Shown piece by piece: positions 7,323-12,901 of a stretch of DNA of 12,901 nucleotides. Each line of letters begins with the position of its first letter. The first letter of the stretch is position 1. This DNA comes from Chloroflexota bacterium. Lineage in GTDB: Bacteria > Chloroflexota > Dehalococcoidia > DSTF01 > JACRBR01. The position numbers and the translations under genes are program-made. The notes under the pieces are model-generated. The model worked only from the letters and a program-made list of their open reading frames with translations. It was not told where the DNA came from and did not search any database. Location of the stretch: positions 1-12,901 of the forward strand of contig JAKAMA010000025.1 in assembly GCA_021813085.1 (NCBI GenBank), read 5' to 3'.

Positions 7323-8345
7323 ATGCGGCACACGACGATCATCCGCGGCCTGCTCGTCCTCCTTGTGGTGGCCGTCTACGCGGGCCGGCCGGCCGCTGCG
7401 TCCAGCGCACACGCGGCTGCCTTCGCCGCGGTGGACACTGTCGCCGGCTGCCGCCGTGCCCAGCCGGCCGCGTACGAGGCGCAGGCGGCCGCCGTGCACC
7501 GTGCCAGCCTCGTCGTGACGTTCGGCAGCGCGAAGCCGACGGTGCGCTTCTGCATCGAGTTCACGGAAACCAGCATCAGCGGCCTGGAGCTGCTCCAGCG
7601 TTCCGGCCTGCGGGTCGTGACGAGCGGCGGCGGGCTGGGCGCGGCGGTGTGCGCGATCGACGGCGTGGGGAGCACGGACGCATCGAGCTACAGCACGTGC
7701 CTCGGACAGGGGAGCTACTGGGCGTACTCCCAGTACGTGGGCGGCGCCTGGCGGCTGTCGCCGGTGGGCGCATCGAGCTCGGTCGTCTCCGACGGCGCGG
7801 TGGAAGGCTGGGCGTACGGGAACAACGCGAAGCCCGACGCGCCGGGGACGATCTGCCCGACGGCGACGCCAACTCAACCGCCGTCCGCGACGGTGCAGGC
7901 GCCGACGGTGCGTCCTACCGCCACGTCTACGCCGGCCCCGAGCTCTCCGACAGCGGCAGCCACGTCGACGGTCCCTCCTCCCGCGACGACGGCGCTGCCG
8001 GCGTTGCCCGGTGCGACAGCGACGCCCGTGCCGCCGGCGCCTGGCGTGCCGATGAGCGAGGTGCGCGGCGCGCGGGCGGCTCCGGGCGCGTCCAGTGTGA
8101 CGCCGGCGCCCTCCCGCACGCCGGGACCCCCTGCGTCTGTGAGCGCCACAGCATCGGCGACGGCGGCGAGCGGCATGATCATCGGTGCGGCGGAAGGCAA
8201 GGCGAACGCCGCGCGCGCGGAGACGGGCGGCGCTGGTCCGTCGTCGACGGGCGGGCGCGGCCTGATCGCGTTCGCCATCGTCGCGGGCGCGCTCGTCGCG
8301 CTCGCGGGCCTGGTGGTCCGCCGCCGGAGGCAACGCGATGGCTAG
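7323..8345 (+). CDS. Secreted, membrane-anchored transcobalamin beta-domain-like (DUF4430-like) protein
   Basis: The 340-residue product begins with a signal peptide (residues 1-26, hydrophobic core LLVLLVVAVYA). Residues about 60-166 show the DUF4430/transcobalamin C-terminal pattern. This includes a strand with SLVVTFG, ISGLELLQRSGLRV (85-98), VCAIDGVG (109-116), SYWAYSQYVGGAWRLSPVGAS and VSDGAVEGWAYG (155-166). Cysteines lie at 43, 77, 110, 126 and 178, so disulfides outside the cell are likely. A Pro/Thr/Ala linker (179-310), a hydrophobic helix (313-332) and an RRRRQRDG tail follow; there is no LPxTG motif. GGAG five bases before the ATG supports the start. It lies 31 bases after ecfA in the riboswitch operon. 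In animal B12 carriers this domain is the tight-binding half, so corrinoid capture is inferred, with no direct proof. Confidence 0.8.
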   Translation: MRHTTIIRGLLVLLVVAVYAGRPAAASSAHAAAFAAVDTVAGCRRAQPAAYEAQAAAVHRASLVVTFGSAKPTVRFCIEFTETSISGLELLQRSGLRVVTSGGGLGAAVCAIDGVGSTDASSYSTCLGQGSYWAYSQYVGGAWRLSPVGASSSVVSDGAVEGWAYGNNAKPDAPGTICPTATPTQPPSATVQAPTVRPTATSTPAPSSPTAAATSTVPPPATTALPALPGATATPVPPAPGVPMSEVRGARAAPGASSVTPAPSRTPGPPASVSATASATAASGMIIGAAEGKANAARAETGGAGPSSTGGRGLIAFAIVAGALVALAGLVVRRRRQRDG

Positions 8346-8453
8346 CGAACACAGACTTGTACACGGGCCGGACACTGGAGGGTGGAAGATGGACGGTAGA
8401 GGCGTGGGACGATGCCCGGAGGGGGCCATATCGGGCGCTCGGCGCGTAATCTC

Positions 8454-8474
8454 GCGCGGGCTGAAGGCCCGCGC
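8454..8474. repeat. REP-like palindrome A
   Basis: GCGCGGGC (8454-8461), loop TGAAG and GCCCGCGC (8467-8474) pair perfectly over 8 bases, followed by TCCGCG. The shape and the GCTCC(A/G)CG tail match palindrome B near 10956, suggesting one dispersed family. Confidence 0.6.
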
Positions 8475-8504
8475 TCCGCGTGTAGGGGTGAGTTGTCATC
8501 CGCC

Positions 8505-8523
8505 GGAGCGGCGCCGCCGCTCC
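8505..8523. repeat. Inverted repeat just upstream of the S-component start
   Basis: GGAGCGGC (8505-8512), a 3-base loop and GCCGCTCC (8516-8523) pair perfectly. In RNA this hairpin would end seven bases before the ATG at 8531 and could influence translation initiation. Confidence 0.5.
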
Positions 8524-8530
8524 ATGTGGA

Positions 8531-9367
8531 ATGGCTAGCGCGATCGCGGTGGACGTGCCGGGTGCGCCCGTCCGGACGGGACCACACCGGCTCGCCTCGT
8601 CGCTCACGCTGTGCGTCGCGAGCGCGGTCGGCCTCGTCGCGTTCCTCTACCCGTTCTTGCTCGCGAACGCGCCGGACGGCGGGGCGAACGCCGCACACTC
8701 GGGCGATGCGCCGCTCATCTTCGGGGCGCTCATCTCGTTGTCCGCGATCCTGTTCCTGATCGAGCTGTCGTCCGGTGCGATGAACGCGAAGCTCGCGTCG
8801 ACCCTCGCCGTGCTGGCGGTCGCGGCGGCGGTGCTGCGTGTGCCGCGCCTGCCGGCGGGGGCGACCGCGTTCTTCCTCTTGATCATGCTCGCCGGCTACG
8901 TGTTCGGCCCGCGCTTCGGCTTCCTGCTCGGGGCGCTCGCGCTCTTCGTGTCCTCGTTCGTCTCGGGCGGCTTCGGGCCGTGGGTGCCGTTTCAGATGTT
9001 CGCGTCGGGGTGGCTGGGGCTGACGAGCGGCTGGCTCGGCGCGCTCCGGCCGCGTCTGGCGCGCCATCGCAGGGCGGAGATCGTGCTGCTGTTGTGCTTC
9101 GGCGCCCTCTGGGGGTTCGCCTTCGGCGCGCTGATGAACCTCTGGTTCTGGCCGTACGTCGCGACGGGAGACGCCACGTCGTGGCGGCCGGGCCTGGGCC
9201 TGGTGGCGACGGTGCGTCACTACTGGGCGTTCTATCTTCTGACGTCGGCGGGCTGGGACGCCTGGGGGGCGATCGCCAACGTCGCGCTGCTCGCCGTCGC
9301 GGGCAGGCCGATCCTGTCGGTGCTCACGCGGTTTCGCGCGCGGTTCCAGGTCGACTGGTCACCCTGA
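8531..9367 (+). CDS. ECF transporter substrate-binding (S) component, probable corrinoid specificity
   Basis: This 278-residue integral membrane protein has about seven or eight hydrophobic segments (24-45, 60-79, 88-103, 111-124, 126-144, 153-171, 184-206, 231-258). The GFGPWVPFQMFASGWLGL stretch (147-164) and the small-residue helix ALWGFAFGALMNLWFWP (192-208) resemble ECF S components; the latter could serve as the helix that contacts EcfT. It is longer than the usual ~180-200 residues. S components bind the vitamin and topple in the membrane to deliver it. Cobalamin or a corrinoid precursor (CbrT-like role) is inferred from the riboswitch and neighbours. The ATG at 8531 has only GGA directly beside it; GTG 8555 is an alternative start. 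It may share the operon transcript across a 185-base gap. Confidence 0.85.
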   Translation: MASAIAVDVPGAPVRTGPHRLASSLTLCVASAVGLVAFLYPFLLANAPDGGANAAHSGDAPLIFGALISLSAILFLIELSSGAMNAKLASTLAVLAVAAAVLRVPRLPAGATAFFLLIMLAGYVFGPRFGFLLGALALFVSSFVSGGFGPWVPFQMFASGWLGLTSGWLGALRPRLARHRRAEIVLLLCFGALWGFAFGALMNLWFWPYVATGDATSWRPGLGLVATVRHYWAFYLLTSAGWDAWGAIANVALLAVAGRPILSVLTRFRARFQVDWSP

Positions 9368-9408
9368 CGCGCGGCGGCATTCGCCGGGCTGTTGGGGGTG
9401 TGAAGAGA

Positions 9409-9485
9409 TGGTCGGGGCGACTGGATTCGAACCAGCGACCTCCTGACCCCCAGTCAGGTGCGCTACCGGGCTGCGCCACGCCCCG
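9409..9485 (-). tRNA. tRNA-Pro (anticodon GGG)
   Basis: The minus-strand sequence folds as a 77-base cloverleaf. The acceptor stem is CGGGGCG/CGCCCCG (9485-9479 with 9419-9413) and the D-arm is GCGC/GCGC. The anticodon stem CCTGA/TCAGG surrounds the loop CTGGGGG, giving anticodon GGG. The T-arm is GCTGG-TTCGAAT-CCAGT, with a G-T closing pair. The discriminator A and CCA are encoded (9412-9409). Confidence 0.96.
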
Positions 9486-9494
9486 ACGACCGGC

Positions 9495-9523
9495 AGCGTA
9501 GCACGCGCTTGTGTGCGCTTCAA
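9495..9523 (-). promoter_or_regulatory. Promoter of tRNA-Pro
   Basis: On the minus strand TTGAAG (9523-9518), a 17-base spacer and TACGCT (9500-9495) end nine bases before the tRNA, a good position for a short 5' leader. Confidence 0.6.
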
Positions 9524-9551
9524 CGGACGGCCGGCGCGCGCGGTTGTGGAT

Positions 9552-9575
9552 CCTATCGCAAATATGCGAGAATAG
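9552..9575 (+). promoter_or_regulatory. Candidate operator of the toxin-antitoxin operon
   Basis: TCGCA-AATA-TGCGA (9556-9569) is a perfect inverted repeat, framed by outer arms CCTAT (9552-9556) and ATAGG (9571-9575). It ends four bases before the toxin ATG and overlaps the likely -10 region (GAGAAT, 9568-9573; weak -35 TTGTGG, 9544-9549). That is where an XRE antitoxin typically represses its own promoter. Confidence 0.55.
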
Positions 9576-9578
9576 GCG

Positions 9579-9971
9579 ATGGCCGATGTCGAGCCCTACA
9601 CGGATCGCCGGGGGAACGAGCCGGTCATCGACTACATCGCGAAGCTCGCCAAGGCGAGGCCCGCGGAAGCGGCGTCGATGCTGCGTTACATCGACCTTCT
9701 CGAGGCGAAGGGAGAGAGGCTGCAACCGCCGTTCGCGGCCCTGATCGACGCCAAGATACGGCTGTTCGAACTGCGCCCGGGAAATCATCGCGTCGCCTAT
9801 GCGTTTCACCGCGGCACGTATGTCCTCTTGCACGCCTGGAGGAAGAGGACGCAGAAACTGCACGAACGGGAGGCGACGAGGGCGCGCTCACGGCTCGCGG
9901 ACTGGCTCCAGCGCCACCCGGAGCCAGACCCGCGCGGGTCGGGGCGACACCATGGAGGTGCCAGGACATGA
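9579..9971 (+). CDS. HigB / Gp49-like (RelE superfamily) toxin
   Basis: The 130-residue product matches the phage Gp49-like/HigB toxin pattern. It has an N-terminal YIDLLEAKGERLQPPF helix-strand region, the core strands KIRLFELRPGNHRVAYAF, and LLHAWRKRTQKLHEREATRARSRLADW near the C-terminus. This family cleaves mRNA on the ribosome. Its order, toxin before antitoxin, is the HigBA layout. Family members are usually 100-115 residues; here a Pro/Gly/His-rich tail adds some 20. The ATG at 9579 lacks a clear Shine-Dalgarno sequence and lies next to the promoter, so the mRNA may be leaderless. The gene overlaps the antitoxin start by ATGA. Confidence 0.87.
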   Translation: MADVEPYTDRRGNEPVIDYIAKLAKARPAEAASMLRYIDLLEAKGERLQPPFAALIDAKIRLFELRPGNHRVAYAFHRGTYVLLHAWRKRTQKLHEREATRARSRLADWLQRHPEPDPRGSGRHHGGART

Positions 9972-10375
9972 CGAGTTGGCAGGAAGCACGCGCGAAGCTG
10001 CTCGCCGAGAACGCCACCCTGAGGGAGGAGTACGACCGACTTGGACCGCGCTTCGAGACGCTCTCCAAGTTGATTGACGCCAGAGAGCGACTGCACCTCT
10101 CACAGAGCGAGCTCGCCCGACGCATGGGCCTGCGCGCGAACGTCATCAGTCGCCTGGAGTCGGCGCAGCATAGCCCGCGTCTGGACACCCTCATCGCGTA
10201 TGCACGTGCGCTCGGACTCGGTCTCAAGCTTGAGCTGGTCAAGCAGGGCAACCCGGCGAACGCGTCGCGTCGGGGTGGCCCGGCGGCCGCCGCGGGCCGC
10301 AGACCCGCCGGCCGGGATGCGTCCACAAGGAGACGCGTACCGGCGGCGCGGGATCACGCCCGGGCGGCGCGGTAG
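9968..10375 (+). CDS. HigA-like XRE-family antitoxin
   Basis: The 135-residue protein starts at ATG 9968, overlapping the toxin stop, with GGAGGTG about eight bases upstream. Residues 41-90 form a classic Cro/C1-type helix-turn-helix: LHLSQSELARRMGLRANVISRLESAQHSPRLDTL, then a short helix and strand (ALGLGLKLELV). The N-terminal 40 residues are a charged helix, probably toxin-binding. The C-terminal 40 residues are an Arg/Ala-rich low-complexity tail and may be dispensable. It should neutralise the toxin and repress the operon through the palindrome at 9556-9569. It ends ten bases from the convergent cupin gene. Confidence 0.88.
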   Translation: MTSWQEARAKLLAENATLREEYDRLGPRFETLSKLIDARERLHLSQSELARRMGLRANVISRLESAQHSPRLDTLIAYARALGLGLKLELVKQGNPANASRRGGPAAAAGRRPAGRDASTRRRVPAARDHARAAR

Positions 10376-10385
10376 CACGCCGCAC

Positions 10386-10772
10386 CTACCCCGCCGCGCG
10401 CATCGCGACGGTGACCAGCAGGGTGCAGTCCGTGAGTGCGGTCGCGGTGTGCGGCACTTCTTCCTGCAGGACGACCATACCGGCCGACGCCAGCTCGCGG
10501 TCCGTGCCGGCAGCCGACACGCGGGCGCGGCCGCGGAGGACGTGGATGCTCACGACGCCTTCGACCTGGTGTGCCTGCAAGGCGACGCCCTTGCGTAGCG
10601 CGACGAGCGTCAGGCGCAGCGGGCCTTCCTTGACGAGCGTCTTGGCGGCGCGCCCGGCCTTCGATGTCAGCGCACGTTCGCGCAGGGCCGCTTCCTCGGC
10701 GGGCAGCGCAAACGTGAGCGCGGCGCCGCTCAGTGTGTGGGTGCGCAGGTAGGCGTGCCGAGGGGTGGTCAT
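10386..10772 (-). CDS. Small cupin-domain protein
   Basis: The 128-residue product has a single cupin barrel at about residues 50-127. The first motif is degenerate: GVALQAHQVEGVVSIHVLRGRA gives H68, E71 and H77 rather than the usual HxH(x)3-4E. The second, GMVVLQEEVPHTATAL, carries H108. Such proteins bind a metal or a small ligand, or act as sensors; no specific reaction can be assigned. The minus-strand ATG at 10772 has AAGGAG five bases upstream, a strong ribosome-binding site. A possible -10 TACACT lies at 10821-10816. It converges with the antitoxin gene. Confidence 0.75.
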   Translation of the reverse strand: MTTPRHAYLRTHTLSGAALTFALPAEEAALRERALTSKAGRAAKTLVKEGPLRLTLVALRKGVALQAHQVEGVVSIHVLRGRARVSAAGTDRELASAGMVVLQEEVPHTATALTDCTLLVTVAMRAAG

Positions 10773-11088
10773 GTGAGGCTCCTTCCTCCGGGGTGTGCGT
10801 CCGCGTCTTCACTCCAGTGTAGCGGTTCTCACGTGGCGGCTCGCCAGCAGGGCCGCACACGCGGCGGGAGTCCGTCGGACGGGGCGCCGACGGGTTCGCC
10901 TGGGCTGTATCGCGCCGATCCGGCTTCGCCGGATGCACAGCCGAGGGCGGCTGTGCTCCACGCCCGAGGGGCCCGTCTGGGCTTCGCCGGGGCAAGGGCA
11001 ACTGGGAGGGTAGCGCGCGCCCGTGGCCGTTCGCGGATGGAGCGACAGGGCGCGATCACCCTGCGGCGACGCCCGGAGACGTGCTGCG
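10773..11088. other. Intergenic region with REP-like palindromes
   Basis: These ~316 bases lie between the cupin start and the end of the TadE-like gene, both on the minus strand. No convincing gene is seen. The region holds the cupin leader and possible -10 (10816-10821), two abutting perfect palindromes (10918-10956) and other GC-rich short inverted repeats near 10971-10982. The palindromes may help terminate the pilus-gene transcript, although no T-run follows on the minus strand. Confidence 0.55.
10918..10956. repeat. REP-like palindrome pair B
   Basis: ATCCGGC-TTC-GCCGGAT (10918-10934) directly abuts GCACAGCCG-AGGG-CGGCTGTGC (10935-10956). Both are perfect, with 7- and 9-base arms. The second is followed by TCCACG, like palindrome A at 8454-8474, which is followed by TCCGCG. 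Confidence 0.7.
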
Positions 11089-11583
11089 CTACTGCTCCAC
11101 GCGCATCACGACCTGGCCGTTGAGCTTGAAGGCCGTGCTCAGGGAACCCCCGAAGAGCTTGACGAGGTCGCCCAGAGGCGTCACCGGGGCGTAGTTGCAC
11201 TGGACGTCGACGGTCACCTGGTTCGGGGTGCCGCCGCTGTACGTTGCCGTCGGCGTCTGCAACGGACAGGAGATGAGGCCGCTCGCCGACTTCTGCGCCT
11301 CCGCGATCGCGGCGGACGCGCTGCCGCCCTTGAGCGCGCCGGCCCGCGCGCCGTCTCGCGCCGCGTTCGTCACCGACACCTGGTCCGTGATCGCGAAGCC
11401 GAACTCCAGGATGCCCAGCACGAGGATCAGGAGGACCGGCATGATCAGCGCGAACTCCAACAGCGACTGGCCGCGCTGGCCACGCACGGCCCGCGGGATG
11501 CGCGCCGGGGCCGATGGAGCCGGTATCGCGGCCGGAACCGCCGTGCGATGCGCCAGGTCGCTGTGCATCATCGTGCGCCTCAC
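11089..11583 (-). CDS. TadE-like pilus assembly / pseudopilin-like protein
   Basis: Residues 36-78 form the TadE signature: a short basic stretch RGQRGQSLLEFALIMPVLLILVLGILEFG with one transmembrane helix, then VSVTNAARDGARAGA. The rest (to 164) is a small extracytoplasmic domain with two cysteines. TadE-family proteins are minor components of Flp/Tad pili or of surface secretion machinery. The GTG at 11583 overlaps the upstream TadG-like stop (GTGA). An ATG four codons later (11571), preceded by GAGG at six bases, is an equally good start. The N-terminal ~30 residues are Ala/Pro-rich and may be partly untranslated. Confidence 0.85.
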   Translation of the reverse strand: MRRTMMHSDLAHRTAVPAAIPAPSAPARIPRAVRGQRGQSLLEFALIMPVLLILVLGILEFGFAITDQVSVTNAARDGARAGALKGGSASAAIAEAQKSASGLISCPLQTPTATYSGGTPNQVTVDVQCNYAPVTPLGDLVKLFGGSLSTAFKLNGQVVMRVEQ

Positions 11584-12845
11584 TCCGTCAGGCTCGACGC
11601 GCCGGCGGTCGTCGGCGTGGCGTTCTGGGTCTTGTCGTAGTTGATCGTGACGCCGCGGGTGCCGTCCTGGACGCTGATCATGTTCACGACGACCAGCGAG
11701 TTCAGGGTCGCCGTGCCCTTGTCACCGAAGAGCGCGAGCGAGGAACGTGCGTAGATCGTGCCGGTGATCGAGGGGTTACTCGCGTCGCGCGACGTGAGCC
11801 CGGCGGCGTTGTTGCGGTCGTAGAAGATCGCGATGCCCTGCTCAGGGCCGCTCGTCGGCGCTGTGATGTTGAACGTGGCGGCGTCATTGATGTAGAGATT
11901 GCCGCCATCGGTCTCGCCCGGCGTGCACGGCGTCGGATAGGACGGGCAGGCGAAGTAGAGCGTGACGCCGTTTCCGGACACGGCGCCGCTGTTGTGGGCG
12001 GCGAACTGGCCCGTGATGATGTAGGTGCCCGGGTTGAGCGTCAGGTTGCCGCTGCCGCCGACACTGATGCTGCTGTAGATGCCGGGATTGATCGTCTGGT
12101 TCTTGCTGGCCGACACGGAGCCGTAGTTCGGGCCGCTGACCGAAGGCACGGGGAGCGACGCCAGCGGGTCGGAGACCGGAGGGACGCCGCACTGCGCCGT
12201 CGGCGTGAAGGTACCGGTGTTGTGCAGCTCGGTGCAGCCGACCACGCCGATGGTCGGCGCCGTCACCTGGGCGCTGTCCTTGAGCAGGCCCGCGTTCGCG
12301 GCGCTCGAATTGACCACGATGCCCAGACCGTTCACCCTCAGCGTCGCCGCGTTGTTGCCGAAGAGCGCCTGCGGTGCGCTTGAGCTGAGGACGCAGAGGG
12401 CGCAGCGCAGCCCGCTCGCCGTCGCGACGGCGTGTCCGGTCACGGTCACGGTGTTGCGCTTGAGGACCTTCATGAACGCCGTCGCCACGTCCTGGCTGAT
12501 CGTCACTTCGACGGAGTTCGGGTCGCCGTTGTGGGACTTGCTGGTCGTCGGCGGCGTGGAGACCGTCACGGTGACGCCGGGGTCGGCCGGATAGGTGTGG
12601 CCGTTGCAGGTGACGGGGCCGCTCCGGTCGACATAACCGTTGAGGGCGGCGGCGCAGGTCGCGTCGGCGATCGCGTCCGTGGGCGAGCCGCCGGGCAGGT
12701 CGTCGGCGCCCGAGACGGCCGCCGCGTCCGCCGCGTTCTGGGCTGACCGGAGTTTCGTGCGTGCGATGCCTACGTCGAGGGCCAGCCCCGCCGCGACAGC
12801 AATCCATTCGGGCATTGGCCCCATTGTCTCAGGCGGCTCGGGCAC
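11580..12845 (-). CDS. TadG-like (Tad-domain) surface protein, N-terminus uncertain at window edge
   Basis: The frame encodes about 421 residues from a GTG at 12845. Near the start, WIAVAAGLALDVGIARTKLRSAQNAADAAAVSGA (14-47) is the TadG/Tad-domain signature (GLALDVG ... LQNAADAAALAGA). A long Ser/Thr/Asn/Gly-rich beta domain follows, with repeated NPGTY, GNGVTLYFA and GTIYARSSLALFG motifs and paired cysteines. It is probably displayed outside the cell and anchored by its N-terminal helix. That helix is short here: only about 16 hydrophobic residues, preceded by PEPPETMGPMPE in place of the usual RRGQ-hydrophobic run. The frame stays open upstream to 12899, so the true start may lie beyond the window. 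It overlaps the TadE-like gene and is probably co-transcribed with it. Confidence 0.82.
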   Translation of the reverse strand: MPEPPETMGPMPEWIAVAAGLALDVGIARTKLRSAQNAADAAAVSGADDLPGGSPTDAIADATCAAALNGYVDRSGPVTCNGHTYPADPGVTVTVSTPPTTSKSHNGDPNSVEVTISQDVATAFMKVLKRNTVTVTGHAVATASGLRCALCVLSSSAPQALFGNNAATLRVNGLGIVVNSSAANAGLLKDSAQVTAPTIGVVGCTELHNTGTFTPTAQCGVPPVSDPLASLPVPSVSGPNYGSVSASKNQTINPGIYSSISVGGSGNLTLNPGTYIITGQFAAHNSGAVSGNGVTLYFACPSYPTPCTPGETDGGNLYINDAATFNITAPTSGPEQGIAIFYDRNNAAGLTSRDASNPSITGTIYARSSLALFGDKGTATLNSLVVVNMISVQDGTRGVTINYDKTQNATPTTAGASSLTE

Positions 12846-12901
12846 ATCGCGGCCCGCGCGCCGAGGGCCACGCCGTGCGGCGCGGCCCGACGCCGGCCCG
12901 C

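Larger units (their letters stand above)
8346..8530. other. Non-coding gap inside the operon with two perfect palindromes
   Basis: These 185 bases separate the beta-like protein from the S component and show no convincing gene. They hold two strong inverted repeats (8454-8474 and 8505-8523). The second ends seven bases before the S-component ATG and could fold over its ribosome-binding region. Neither is followed by a T-run, so neither looks like a standard terminator. Confidence 0.6.

Noticed and set aside
5339..7342. A 667-codon open frame on the minus strand opposite ecfA
   Set aside because: It is antisense to a clear double ABC ATPase, is Arg/Ala/His-rich with no recognisable domain, and is typical of spurious frames in high-GC DNA.
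8454..8474. Intrinsic terminator between the beta-like gene and the S component
   Set aside because: The hairpin is strong but is followed by TCCGCGTG with no T-run. It fits a REP-like element better.
9368..9408. Terminator for the ECF operon
   Set aside because: Only a 5-base stem (9372-9386) without a T-run is visible, which is too weak to call.

Overview
The window is about 12.9 kb of very GC-rich bacterial chromosome. Several traits suggest a Chloroflexota-like (or otherwise monoderm, high-GC) organism: secreted proteins with long Thr/Ala/Pro linkers and C-terminal anchors, one of which carries an LPxTG-like motif; a WS/DGAT acyltransferase; TadE/TadG-like pilus genes; and two genes that may be leaderless. 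The assignment is inferred from gene content, since there is no marker gene.

Layout. Positions 1-1356 (minus) hold a WS/DGAT wax-ester/triacylglycerol synthase cut by the left edge. Positions 1557-2845 (plus) hold a GH4 alpha-galactosidase-type glycosidase whose last ~43 residues lie in another frame, so it is frameshifted or split. Positions 2886-9367 (plus) are the centrepiece: a sigma70-type promoter, a cobalamin riboswitch, a leader with a terminator-like hairpin, then five genes. These encode a secreted, anchored alpha-barrel repeat protein, EcfT, a fused double-ATPase EcfA, a secreted, anchored transcobalamin-beta-like (DUF4430-like) protein, and an ECF S component. Positions 9409-9485 (minus) are a tRNA-Pro(GGG) with its own promoter. 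Positions 9579-10375 (plus) are a HigB/Gp49-like toxin and XRE antitoxin pair. Positions 10386-10772 (minus) encode a small cupin. The next ~316 bases are non-coding and carry REP-like palindromes. Positions 11089-12845 (minus) encode a TadE-like and a TadG-like protein that overlap by four bases; the TadG frame is open to the right edge.

How the genes work together. I read the riboswitch operon as a complete B12 or corrinoid uptake system. A membrane-embedded S component is energised by EcfT and a fused EcfA, and is fed by two surface proteins. Those two resemble, on separate chains, the two halves of animal intrinsic factor/transcobalamin: the alpha6/alpha6 barrel and the beta domain. They flank the transporter core and have similar linkers and C-terminal membrane anchors. 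This split, ligand-bridged capture device is the most interesting candidate system here. The riboswitch, ABC motifs and EcfT motifs are seen directly; the corrinoid-capture role of the two surface proteins is inferred from fold family and context.
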